The notes under the pieces: model-generated
Seen by the model: the letters and a program-made list of their open reading frames with translations, nothing else
What the model was told of the DNA's origin: nothing
Database searches by the model: none
NCBI RefSeq assembly: GCF_000964545.1
Contig: NZ_BBVD01000011.1
Location: forward strand, 84,031-148,030
Length of the DNA: 64,000 nucleotides
Source of the DNA: Comamonas thiooxydans
GTDB lineage: Bacteria; Pseudomonadota; Gammaproteobacteria; Burkholderiales; Burkholderiaceae_C
Direction of reading: 5' to 3'
Program-made: the position numbers and the translations under genes
In this document: positions 56,244 to 64,000 of the stretch, in pieces
How positions within the stretch are numbered: the stretch's first letter is position 1
Layout of the letters: each line of letters starts with the position of its first letter

Positions 56244-56337
56244 AGCTTGTCCTTTCTTGGCTATCGCCCGAGGTCGCACCGGATCAATCTCGCGGTACAA
56301 CCAGGACAACTGGCCGATGAGGTTTGCTGCGGGCCGA

Positions 56338-56359
56338 TTAAAAGCGCCCCTTGGGGCGC
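56338..56359 (-). terminator. Minus-strand intrinsic terminator
   Basis: On the minus strand GCGCCC pairs with GGGCGC around CAAG, followed by TTTTAA. It lies upstream of the lytic transglycosylase gene and cannot serve it. Confidence 0.75.
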
Positions 56360-56393
56360 CGATCGGTCTGCTCAGTCGTGAGGCAGCGGAAAC

Positions 56394-56414
56394 AAAAAAC
56401 GCTCATTTCGAGCG
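56394..56414 (-). terminator. Minus-strand intrinsic terminator with T6 tract
   Basis: On the minus strand CGCTC pairs with GAGCG around GAAAT, followed by TTTTTT. A perfect -10 box TATAAT (plus ATTATA 56482-56487) stands about 85 bases upstream. Together they could frame a small RNA. Confidence 0.8.
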
Positions 56415-56802
56415 CTGGCGGATTCTAGAAGCGCCCTAAATATTCAGTCAACACTAACAAAAATACTTTTTAGATTTTAAAATTATATGAAAACTGTATG
56501 AATGTACAGCTTGCTCAAAAAATTACAGCAAAAAATCACGGATTCAAGAGGTGTATACGCTCACATCGTTTTATTTGTCATCAAGGCGAAATAAAGTGCA
56601 AAAAGCCTGGTAGCCCTACGCGAGCACAGATATAGTGAATCTGCCTGCACGTTGCAGGTGCTTGCCAAAGGAAAGGAAAAGCAAATTCCGCCGAGGCCTT
56701 TGATTCCATGGGCTGTTGGCACTTGCTCTTTATCTTCGCTTGAGGCACAAAAGGGAGCAATCGTTGCTTCCAGCGGCAAGGACCACACCCTCCTTGATCC
56801 GC

Positions 56803-56831
56803 GAAAAACGGCCCGGTCTGGTACCGGCCGT
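56803..56831 (-). terminator. Minus-strand hairpin terminator
   Basis: On the minus strand ACGGCC-GGT pairs with ACC-GGGCCGT with one bulged G, followed by TTTTT. Upstream on that strand is the second hairpin (56832-56867) and no gene. Confidence 0.65.
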
Positions 56832-56867
56832 AAAGCCCGGAAGTCGGTTTCGCCACTTCCGGGCTTT
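56832..56867 (+). terminator. Plus-strand strong hairpin, probable end of an untranslated RNA
   Basis: AAAGCCCGGAAGT (56832-56844 region) pairs with ACTTCCGGGCTTT (56855-56867) over 13 bases with a 10-base loop, followed by a T-rich stretch. No coding sequence precedes it. A TATAGT -10-like box at 56631-56636 could start a transcript of about 230 bases. Confidence 0.55.
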
Positions 56868-56965
56868 GTCATTTCCGGCGTTGTCTTTTCTCTGCAGCGC
56901 ATTGTTTGCATTTTTCGCGCTCATCTGCCTCTGGTCGGCATTCCTATAGCGCAAACTTCTCCCTG

Positions 56966-57001
56966 GAAACGCCTCTTGCCTCTGAAACGCCTCTTGCCTC
57001 T
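56966..57001. repeat. Perfect 18-base tandem duplication
   Basis: GAAACGCCTCTTGCCTCT occurs twice in a row (56966-56983 and 56984-57001). The next bases carry the palindrome TCTATATATAGA. The position about 130 bases before DUF748 makes a promoter-proximal regulatory role possible. Confidence 0.7.
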
Positions 57002-57131
57002 ATCTATATATAGAGCGCAATCTAGATACACCAGGGTGCGCTCAAGGTACAGTGGTGTTCCGGGCGCGCGGCGGGTCCCGCCCCTGAGAGTCTTGGAAGG
57101 CTTTCAATCTCTGCATCAATAACAATTGCCC

Positions 57132-60100
57132 ATGTCCTTGCTCACATCGAATCGCTGGCTTCGCCGGCTGATCTGGTCTGTTCTTGCTCTTTTGCTGTTA
57201 TGGCTGCTGCTCTGGGCGGTAGTGCCCTGGGTGGCCAAAAGCCAGCTGGAAAAACGGGCTGCCGAGAAACTGGGGCGCGGCGTCCATGTGGGCAAGATCG
57301 AGTTTGCGCCCTGGGCCATGTCCATCACCCTGCATGAACTGGTGATCGATAAGGCTATAAAAAAAGTAGCTGAAACCGCTGGTGCAGAGAGCTCTGCGGC
57401 TCAGAAAGATCTGAAATCCGCCGCCGAGCCACAGCTGCAGATCAAGCGCATCTTCATCAATGCCAGCGCGCAGTCCTTGTTCAGGCTCGCTCCTGTGCTG
57501 GATGCGATCGAGGTCGATGCGCCGGTGGTGCGCCTGACGCAGCATTCACTGGGCAAGCTCGATATCGACGATGTGATTGCCAAGCTCTCCGAGCCCGATG
57601 ACGAGGAGCCATCCAAGCCCCTGAGCTTTGCGCTCTACAACATTGCCTTGCGCGACGGCCGTATCGAGCTCAATGACGAGTTTGTGCAGCGCAAGCACGA
57701 GCTCAAGGACTTGCAGCTGAGCATTCCTTTCATCAGCAATCTGGCGTCCAAGCGCGAGATCAAGGTGCTGCCGCATCTGGCTTTCGATCTCAACGGCAGC
57801 AAGTTCGATACCTCGGGCGAGAGCACGCCGTTCACTGACACCCGCCAGACGGCGATGCAACTCAAATGGGAGCACATCGATCTGGCCCCTTATCTGGGCT
57901 ATGTGCCTGCCAGCGTTCCCGTGCAGCCTCTGTCTGGCGTGCTGGACACGGATCTGCAGATCAGCTTCGAGCAAAAAGACCAGCCTGTGGTCAGCATCAG
58001 CGGCAAGCTGGCCTTGAGCAATGTCGCGGTGCAGGACCGCCAGAGCGCGCCGCTGCTGAACTTTGAGGCGCTGGAGGTGCAGCTCAAGAATGTTCAGCCT
58101 CTGCAGAACCAGATTGCGCTCGAATCGGTGCGCTGGGTCAAGCCCGAGGTTCATGCCAGCCGCAATGCGCAGGGCGTGATCAACTGGCTGGGGTTGAATG
58201 CGCCGTCCACTGCTGCAGCAGCGCCCGCCGAAAATGCAGAGCCTGAGTCTGATTCCTCCGACGCCAAGGCTTCGGTCCAGGCGGGCACCAAGGCCGAGGC
58301 GCCCGCCCAGTCCCTCGCAGTGAGCGTGAAACAGTTCGATATTGATAGCGCTACAGTGCATTGGAGGGATGCTGCTACAGGCGCGGCGCCTGCGGCGCTG
58401 ACCCTGGCTCCTTTGATGCTGCAGGCCAAGAATCTGGCTTGGCCCATGAATGCGCCTTTGCAACTGACGGCCACTGCAGGTTTGCAAACGGCTGAGCAGG
58501 CCCGGGTGGAAGGGGCTGCCAGGCTGGCTGTGGATGGAGAAGCCACGGACAAGGCGGGCAAGCTCAATCTCAAGCTCGAGCAGTTGCCGCTGCAATGGGT
58601 GCAGCCCTATACGGAAGCGCATTTCAAGCCGCAGCTCAGCGCCATGCTCAATACCGATGCCCGGATTTCCTGGGGTGAGGGCGGAGTCGTGGCAGAGGTG
58701 GCCGAGCTGACTGCCGACAAGCTGCAGCTGCAGGACAAGCAGGCCCCTGTCAATATCGAACAGATCAAGGTCAGCGGCGTTCAGGTCGATCTTGCTGCCC
58801 GGCAGGTGCAGGTGGAGGCCATTGCCGTGCAGAAGCCGCAACTCGCGGCCCTGCGTGACGCACAAGGGCACTGGATGTACGAGCGTTGGTTGCCCGTGGC
58901 ATCGCCTGCAGCCAGGCCGGCAACGCAGGGCAGCAAGGTGGAACCGGGCAAACCCTGGTCGGTCAAGCTGGCAGCGATTGCCGTGGATGGCGGTGCGCTG
59001 CAGTTTCGCGATGCAGCACCTGTGCAAGGCGGGAATGCACGGCCCGTGCAGCTGGATGTGAGCGCCTTGCGCATACGCCTGGGGGCTTTCGAGCCTCTGG
59101 CGGCCAAGGCAGCGCCGACTCCGCTGGAGGTCTCGGCTCAGCTGGCTGCCAGTCGCCGTGTGCAGGCTGGTCATATTCAGTTCAAGGGGCAGTTGGGTCT
59201 GACCCCTGTTTCGGCTCAGGGGCAGTTGCAGGCCCGTGCCGTGCCCTTGCATGCGCTGGAGCCGTATTTCGGTCACAAGCTCAATGTGGATCTAGTGCGT
59301 GCCGACGGCAACTTCCGGGGCAAGCTTAACTATCTGGCCCATGCCAAGGGGCCTCAGCTGTCTGTGTCGGGCGATGTGGAGCTCAACGACCTGCGCGTAC
59401 GCTCCACGCTTGCGGCCCCGGTGCAGGAAGAGGTGGGCAAGCCCAGTACCGCCAAGGGCGCGCTGACGGCAGTGCTCAATGACTCAACGGCAGACCGTGC
59501 CAAGGCACTGGCTGCGCGCACAGGTCTGGGTCTGGGCGATGATTTGCTGGCCTGGAAAACGCTGATGGTGCGCGGCCTGGACCTGAATATGCAACCGGCT
59601 CAGCCGCTGCGGGTGAGCGTGCGCGAAACCGCGCTGAGCGACTTTTTTGCGCGCGTCATCGTGCAGCGCAACGGCCGCATTAATCTGCAGGACATTGTGA
59701 AGACCGAAAAGTCCGAGCAGTCCGTCGCACAGAACGAAGAGGCGAACGCCCAGGCGGCTGCTGGCGAGAAGCCCGAGCTCAGCAGACCTGTGGCTGAGCC
59801 CGTAAAGCCCGAAGATGTCGGCCCCGCGCCCATCATCAAGGTCGGGCCCATTGTGCTGACGGGCGGCAAGGTGCAGTTTTCCGACTATTTCATTCAGCCC
59901 AACTACTCGGCCGATCTGAGTGAGCTGAACGGCCGTCTGAGCGCCTTCTCTTCGCAGGCTCCTGCAGGCCAGGTCGAGCCGCAAATGGCCGATCTTGAAA
60001 TCAAGGGCAAGGCCCAGGGTACGGCGAAGCTCGATATCAGCGGCAAGGTCAATCCGCTGGCCAAGCCTCTGGCGCTGGATGTACGCGCCCAGATGAATGA

Positions 60101-61028
60101 CCTGGAGCTGTCGCCGCTGTCGCCATATTCCATCAAGTACGCGGGCTATGGCATAGAGCGCGGCAAGCTCTATATGGATGTGAACTACAAGGTGCAGCCT
60201 GATGGGCAGCTCACGGCATCGAACAAGCTGGTGCTGCGCCAATTGACCTTTGGCGACAAGGTGGAGGGCGCGCCCGCATCGCTGCCCGTCAAGCTGGCTG
60301 TGGCCCTGCTGTCCGACCGCAACGGCGTGATCGATCTCGATGTGCCTCTGAGCGGCTCGCTCAACGATCCGCAGTTCCGTCTGGCGCCCATCATCTTCAA
60401 GGTGATCGGCAACATCATCATGAAGGCAGTGACCGCGCCGTTTGCGCTGTTGTCGGGGGCGTTCTCGGGTGGCGACGAGTCGGGCGCAGTCAACTTTGCG
60501 CCGGGCAGCGCCAAGCTCGACGGCAAGGCCAGGGAGCAACTGGCCAAGATCGTCAAGGCACTGAACGACCGCCCCGCGCTCAAGATGACGGTGGTGGGCG
60601 AGTCGCGTGAGGCCGAAGACAAGGAGGCCTGGAAGACTGAAGAGCTGGATCGTCTGCTGCTGGCCCAAAAGCGCCGCAACGTGATTCGCGAAGGCAAGAG
60701 TGGAGACGAGGTGATGGAGTTCAGCGATGCCGAGCGTCCGGCTCTGCTCAAGGCCGTTTACGGTCGAGCCGACATCAAAAAGCCCCGCAACATGGTCGGA
60801 ATGGCCAAGGATCTGCCTGCAGACCAGATGACGGCGCTGCTGGTGGCCAGCATCAAGGTGCCTGACGATGCCATGCGCGAGCTGGCGCTGGCGCGCGGTG
60901 TGGCTGTGCGGGACTATCTGGCCACGCAACAGCTGCCGCTGGAGCGCCTGTTCCTGGGCGCTCCCAAGCTGGATGTGCAGGATAAGGACTGGACGCCACG
61001 TGCCCAGTTGAGCCTGTCTGCGCAGTGA
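57132..61028 (+). CDS. Large DUF748 / AsmA-like protein
   Basis: A 1298-aa protein with one N-terminal membrane segment (IWSVLALLLLWLLLWAVVPW). A long AsmA-like periplasmic region follows, with repeated beta-strand patterns and DUF748 segments (KIEFAPWAMSITLHELVIDKA, then PIIKVGPIVLTGGKVQFSDY). The C-terminal ~170 residues (VNFAPGSAKLDGKAREQLAKI to RLFLGAPKLDVQD) look OmpA-like in layout. AsmA-like proteins carry lipids between membranes; that role is inferred here. Codons near 57345-57375 resemble the dispersed repeat element. Confidence 0.85.
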   Translation: MSLLTSNRWLRRLIWSVLALLLLWLLLWAVVPWVAKSQLEKRAAEKLGRGVHVGKIEFAPWAMSITLHELVIDKAIKKVAETAGAESSAAQKDLKSAAEPQLQIKRIFINASAQSLFRLAPVLDAIEVDAPVVRLTQHSLGKLDIDDVIAKLSEPDDEEPSKPLSFALYNIALRDGRIELNDEFVQRKHELKDLQLSIPFISNLASKREIKVLPHLAFDLNGSKFDTSGESTPFTDTRQTAMQLKWEHIDLAPYLGYVPASVPVQPLSGVLDTDLQISFEQKDQPVVSISGKLALSNVAVQDRQSAPLLNFEALEVQLKNVQPLQNQIALESVRWVKPEVHASRNAQGVINWLGLNAPSTAAAAPAENAEPESDSSDAKASVQAGTKAEAPAQSLAVSVKQFDIDSATVHWRDAATGAAPAALTLAPLMLQAKNLAWPMNAPLQLTATAGLQTAEQARVEGAARLAVDGEATDKAGKLNLKLEQLPLQWVQPYTEAHFKPQLSAMLNTDARISWGEGGVVAEVAELTADKLQLQDKQAPVNIEQIKVSGVQVDLAARQVQVEAIAVQKPQLAALRDAQGHWMYERWLPVASPAARPATQGSKVEPGKPWSVKLAAIAVDGGALQFRDAAPVQGGNARPVQLDVSALRIRLGAFEPLAAKAAPTPLEVSAQLAASRRVQAGHIQFKGQLGLTPVSAQGQLQARAVPLHALEPYFGHKLNVDLVRADGNFRGKLNYLAHAKGPQLSVSGDVELNDLRVRSTLAAPVQEEVGKPSTAKGALTAVLNDSTADRAKALAARTGLGLGDDLLAWKTLMVRGLDLNMQPAQPLRVSVRETALSDFFARVIVQRNGRINLQDIVKTEKSEQSVAQNEEANAQAAAGEKPELSRPVAEPVKPEDVGPAPIIKVGPIVLTGGKVQFSDYFIQPNYSADLSELNGRLSAFSSQAPAGQVEPQMADLEIKGKAQGTAKLDISGKVNPLAKPLALDVRAQMNDLELSPLSPYSIKYAGYGIERGKLYMDVNYKVQPDGQLTASNKLVLRQLTFGDKVEGAPASLPVKLAVALLSDRNGVIDLDVPLSGSLNDPQFRLAPIIFKVIGNIIMKAVTAPFALLSGAFSGGDESGAVNFAPGSAKLDGKAREQLAKIVKALNDRPALKMTVVGESREAEDKEAWKTEELDRLLLAQKRRNVIREGKSGDEVMEFSDAERPALLKAVYGRADIKKPRNMVGMAKDLPADQMTALLVASIKVPDDAMRELALARGVAVRDYLATQQLPLERLFLGAPKLDVQDKDWTPRAQLSLSAQ

Positions 61029-61037
61029 TGAAAGTGC

Positions 61038-61067
61038 TGCGAAACACCTTGCGATTTCGCATTTTTT
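61038..61067 (+). terminator. Intrinsic terminator after DUF748
   Basis: TGCGAAA (61038-61044) pairs with TTTCGCA (61055-61061) around a 10-base loop, followed by T6. Confidence 0.9.
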
Positions 61068-61072
61068 GGCTT

Positions 61073-61088
61073 GCCTTTAAATAAAGGC
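61073..61088. promoter_or_regulatory. 16-base palindrome before the DUF349 gene
   Basis: GCCTTTAAATAAAGGC has perfect 7-base arms around AA. It stands alone in the gap, 129 bases before the DUF349 start. A further GCCCAGG/CCTGGGC hairpin follows at 61103-61126. The palindrome resembles a repressor operator; no known regulator is recognised. Confidence 0.45.
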
Positions 61089-61216
61089 GAAAATACCGGT
61101 TTGCCCAGGTGCTTATGTGCCTGGGCTTGCGCTTGGAAAGTCTGCCCTCATGTGGGTTGGCACTGGCCCGTTGCAGCGTTGACTGCGCTGGCTGCCAAGC
61201 ATTTTCTGACCCTTAC

Positions 61217-63895
61217 ATGACATCTATTTCTCCTAGCAGCACCATGTCTGATGCATCTGAAGTGAACCCGGCCTCTGCCAAGAATACTGAGCAACATCCG
61301 CTGGATGCATTGACGGGTGGTGCTTTCTCCGCCGAGACGTCGGGTGATCGCGCCGCGCGCATTCGCGACTGGTTGGCGACTCAGCCCACGGTCGAGCAAC
61401 TCCAGGACGTTCACAAGGAACTGAGCAAGGGCGACAAGAGTGCTGCCCGTGCCGTGCGCGAGCGCCTTGACGAAATCCGTCGCACCGCGAATCAGGAAAA
61501 AATTTCCGTGGAATGGGCCGAGAAGGCTCAGGCACTGCTGGCTGCAGAGCCCTTCGATGCCGCGGCTGCAGCTGCCTGGCAGCGTGATGCCGCCAAGGCC
61601 GGTGCCGCGCTGTCGCGCGAGCCTCTGTCGCAGTTCAAGGCCCGATTGGGCGAGCGCGTGAAGGCTGTGGAAGACCTGCAGCATCGCACCCAGGTGCAGC
61701 GCGAAGTGGCGCTGCTGCTGGCGCAGCGCATCGAAGTGCTGTCCACCAAGTCCTGGAAGGATGCCAAGGCGGTGCTGGAAGCCCTGGGAGTCGATGTCGC
61801 GCGCTGGCAGGAGCAGGCCAAGGAGCTGACCGGCGACGCCAGCTGGGGCAGCGTGGACGGCCGTTTCCCGCCTCAGCTGGAGGCAGCCTCTGCACAACTG
61901 GCGCTGGTTTGGGATGCTTTCCAGTCTGCACTGGCACAGACCGAGGCCGCTGCCGCCGACGAGGCAGCGCCGTTGCCCACGGTCCCCGTCTGGGCCGACG
62001 AAATCCGCGTGGCTCGTGGTTTGCCTCCCGAAGCCGCAGCTGTGGAAGTGGCCAAGCCCGCCGCACCGCGCGCAGCAGCCGCCGGCCGTGGCAAGCCCAC
62101 GCCCGAGCAGGTGGAAGCAGCCAAGGCTGGCCTGGGCCAGGCCCTGCAGGCGCTGAAGGCAGAAACTGCAGCTGGCAACAGCCAGGCCGGCTCCGAAGCC
62201 GTGCAAGCCATGCGCGCAGCCATCAAGGCCCATGGCCGTTTTGTGGACGAAGCGCTGGTGGGCGAAGTGCATGAAGCCCTGTTGGCCGCCGGTGAGGCCG
62301 AGGGTTGGCAGCGCCATCTGGCCGAGAAACTGCGCGAGGACCTGGTGGCCAAGGCCGAAGCCTTGCTCAACCGTCCCGAAGGCCAGGCACTGGGTGGTCG
62401 CAAGATCCAGGAAACCCTGCGCAGCCTGCGCGAACAATGGAAGCAGGCCGACCAGGGTGCCATGGCCAATCATGCGCTGTGGAAGAAGTTTGACGAGGCC
62501 TGCAACGCAGCCTACAAGGTGGTCGAGTCCTGGCACGACAAGATTCGTCAGGACAGCACGCAGGCCAAGGCGCAGCGTCTGGCGCTGATCGAAGAAATCA
62601 AGGCCTGGGCTGCAAGCAATGCGGCCAGCCAGGACTGGAAGAGCATGTTGCGCGCGCTGCGCCAGTTTGGCGAGCGCTGGCGTGAAAGCGGCCATATCGG
62701 CGAAAAGCTGTTTGCCGAACTGCAGCCCCTGTTCAAGCAGGCCATGGCTGCTGCCGAAGCGCCCCTGCAGGCTGCACAAAAGGCCAGCCTGGAGCGTCGC
62801 CATGCCATGATCGACGAAGCCACGGCCTTGGGCGCAGCCCCCAGCCTGCGTATCGACGCGGTGAAGGCGCTGCAGCAGCGCTGGCAGGCCGAAGCCCAGG
62901 TGGTGCCGCTGGATCGCAAGCACGAGCAAAAGCTCTGGGATGCATTCCGCAAGCCGCTGGACGATGCCTTCAATCGCAAGAGTGTGGAGCGTGGTGGTCG
63001 CAGCCAGGTGGCGGTTGAGTTGTCCGAGCATGATCGTCGGGTGCTGGATGCGTCCAAGGCGGTCGAGGCGGCCAATGCCAGCGGCGATGCGCAAAAGATT
63101 CACGCAGCGCTGGCCGAGCTCGAAGCAGCCATCAAGGCTCAGCCCGCCAAGTCTGATGAAAACCAGCCCCAGGGCCAGGCAGAGCAAGCGTCTGAAGCTG
63201 TTGAGGCGCAAGCGAGCGAAGCCGCTGCAGTGGCCAAGCCGGCACGTCCCGTGGTGGCCGTGCGTGGCGATGACCGCCCTGGCATGAGGAAGGAAGCGGC
63301 AGCTGCTGCAGGTGGTCGTCCTGGTGATCGCAAGGATGGCGGCCGTGGACGCGATGCAGCGCGCGGCGAGCGCGATGGTCGCGACAGCCGTGATGCCGGC
63401 CGTGGCCGTCGCGAGTTCACGCGAGAGGAGCGCGGACCGCGCCTGGCCGATCCGGCCTTCCGCGCCCAGCGTGATGCCGTGGAGCATGCCCAGGAAGCTC
63501 TGCGCAAGCTGGCGGCACAGGCGCACGGCGAAGCGCTGACTCAGCTGCTCGGTGCCTGGCAGGCTCGTGATGCTGCGCAGCTGCCATCGGCTCAGCAACT
63601 GGGCAGCAAGGTGACGGCGCCTGTGCGCTCTTCCTGGTCCGGTGCTGTGGCTGCTGCACCCAAGGGCAATGCTGCAGAGGCCCTGCTGCGCCTGGAAATG
63701 GCTGCCGATGTGCACACTCCTGCCGATCAGCTGGCGGCACGCCGTGCGCTGCAGCTGCAGATGCTGACCCGCCGCAACGATCCTTCTCCCCAGCAGACCT
63801 GGGGTCAGGACGTGGCCACTGTGCTGGGCAGTGCCAGCGATGAGGTATCTGCCCGTCGCCTGCAGACCGCACTCAAGCAATTGCTGCGCAAGTAA
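61217..63895 (+). CDS. DUF349-domain protein with Arg/Gly-rich segment
   Basis: An 892-aa Ala/Lys-rich, mostly helical protein with repeated DUF349 units (WKQADQGAMANHALWKKFDE, RWRESGHIGEKLFAELQPLF, RWQAEAQVVPLDRKHEQKLWDAF). Residues about 694-745 are dense in Arg, Gly and Asp (RPGDRKDGGRGRDAARGERD), like an RGG-type RNA-binding stretch. A final conserved helical region follows. DUF349 proteins have no settled function. ATG 61217 is used, ATG 61244 is possible. A strong terminator follows. Confidence 0.82.
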   Translation: MTSISPSSTMSDASEVNPASAKNTEQHPLDALTGGAFSAETSGDRAARIRDWLATQPTVEQLQDVHKELSKGDKSAARAVRERLDEIRRTANQEKISVEWAEKAQALLAAEPFDAAAAAAWQRDAAKAGAALSREPLSQFKARLGERVKAVEDLQHRTQVQREVALLLAQRIEVLSTKSWKDAKAVLEALGVDVARWQEQAKELTGDASWGSVDGRFPPQLEAASAQLALVWDAFQSALAQTEAAAADEAAPLPTVPVWADEIRVARGLPPEAAAVEVAKPAAPRAAAAGRGKPTPEQVEAAKAGLGQALQALKAETAAGNSQAGSEAVQAMRAAIKAHGRFVDEALVGEVHEALLAAGEAEGWQRHLAEKLREDLVAKAEALLNRPEGQALGGRKIQETLRSLREQWKQADQGAMANHALWKKFDEACNAAYKVVESWHDKIRQDSTQAKAQRLALIEEIKAWAASNAASQDWKSMLRALRQFGERWRESGHIGEKLFAELQPLFKQAMAAAEAPLQAAQKASLERRHAMIDEATALGAAPSLRIDAVKALQQRWQAEAQVVPLDRKHEQKLWDAFRKPLDDAFNRKSVERGGRSQVAVELSEHDRRVLDASKAVEAANASGDAQKIHAALAELEAAIKAQPAKSDENQPQGQAEQASEAVEAQASEAAAVAKPARPVVAVRGDDRPGMRKEAAAAAGGRPGDRKDGGRGRDAARGERDGRDSRDAGRGRREFTREERGPRLADPAFRAQRDAVEHAQEALRKLAAQAHGEALTQLLGAWQARDAAQLPSAQQLGSKVTAPVRSSWSGAVAAAPKGNAAEALLRLEMAADVHTPADQLAARRALQLQMLTRRNDPSPQQTWGQDVATVLGSASDEVSARRLQTALKQLLRK

Positions 63896-63931
63896 GCGAC
63901 ATATCGCCTCGATGGGAGGCGGTTGCCAAAG

Positions 63932-63959
63932 AAAAAGGGAGCCGTTGAGCTCCTTTTTT
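63932..63959 (+). terminator. Intrinsic terminator after DUF349
   Basis: AAAAAGGGAGC pairs with GCTCCTTTTTT around CGTTGA. A CGCCTC/GAGGCG hairpin (about 63905-63921) lies just before it. The last 41 bases of the window hold no feature. Confidence 0.9.
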
Positions 63960-64000
63960 CGTATGTGCCGCGTACTGTCAGAGGGAGTCGGGGGGGCCAA

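Larger units (their letters stand above)
56244..57131. other. 888-base gap with several terminators and no gene
   Basis: No protein gene is supported. It contains an AT-rich block at about 56445-56560, unlike the rest of the GC-rich window. Minus-strand terminators stand at 56338-56359, 56394-56414 and 56803-56831, and a strong hairpin terminator on the plus strand at 56832-56867. A perfect 18-base tandem repeat (56966-57001) and the 12-base palindrome TCTATATATAGA (57003-57014) lie closer to the DUF748 gene. The pattern suggests untranslated RNA genes. Confidence 0.6.

Noticed and set aside
56585..56870. 6S RNA, SRP RNA, tmRNA or RNase P RNA
   Set aside because: None of their conserved sequence blocks (for example GAGGAAAGTCCGGGC for RNase P) was found, and no closing stem for 6S could be drawn.
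61148..64000. 950-codon minus-strand frame over DUF349
   Set aside because: Shadow of the Ala/Lys-rich DUF349 gene; no signal of its own, and the plus gene has the terminator and repeat domains.

Overview
The window is a stretch of a high-GC betaproteobacterial chromosome, almost certainly Burkholderiales/Comamonadaceae and most like Comamonas. The evidence is the gene order ndk-rlmN-pilF-rodZ-ispG-hisS-yfgM-bamB-der-hfq-hflX-hflK-hflC-hisZ-purA, the glnA-ntrB-ntrC block, a Bug-type (TctC) periplasmic binding protein, and intergenic elements of a kind I associate with this family. There are no rRNA or tRNA genes, insertion sequences, phage genes or CRISPR arrays.

Region 1 (1-17520) is a dense plus-strand core block. 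It holds the 3' end of a probable rluB, then nucleotide metabolism (ndk, purA, a phosphoribosyltransferase), rRNA/tRNA methylation (rlmN), type IV pilus and cell-shape proteins (pilF, rodZ), isoprenoid synthesis (ispG), hisS and hisZ, outer-membrane assembly (yfgM, bamB), ribosome GTPases (der, hflX), hfq and the hflK/hflC pair.

Region 2 (17520-28660) has a beta-propeller protein, a NodB-like deacetylase with an altered metal motif, a membrane fatty-acid hydroxylase and an EI24 protein. The nitrogen block follows: glnA behind two NtrC sites and a near-consensus sigma-54 promoter, then a DUF4124 protein, ntrB and ntrC. An unrecognised secreted or membrane-associated protein and exonuclease III (minus) end the region.

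Region 3 (28660-34440) is accessory: a minus-strand cassette of TctC/Bug binding protein, sulfatase-like hydrolase and porin, divergent from a LysR regulator. It looks like uptake and hydrolysis of one unknown ester. Region 4 (34500-43500) mixes a metallophosphoesterase, folA, thyA, a lipoprotein, an FAD-linked 2-hydroxyacid dehydrogenase with a divergent LysR, DUF2069, a YihY protein with a long N-terminal extension, and a DUF962 protein.

Region 5 (43750-49110) contains a minus-strand operon-like run: metY, a DUF4303-like/HEAT protein, an alpha/beta hydrolase and a PoNi-like immunity protein. No toxin is visible, so I read it as an orphan-immunity neighbourhood. Region 6 (49360-64000) holds a CBS protein, aroC, a 5'-nucleotidase lipoprotein, glyA-nrdR, a lytic transglycosylase, a large DUF748 protein and a DUF349 protein.

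The best regulatory find is a ZTP (pfl) riboswitch before glyA, with a visible Shine-Dalgarno-sequestering alternative pairing. The 888-base gap between the lytic transglycosylase and DUF748 genes carries several strong terminators on both strands with no gene to serve, and may hide small RNAs.
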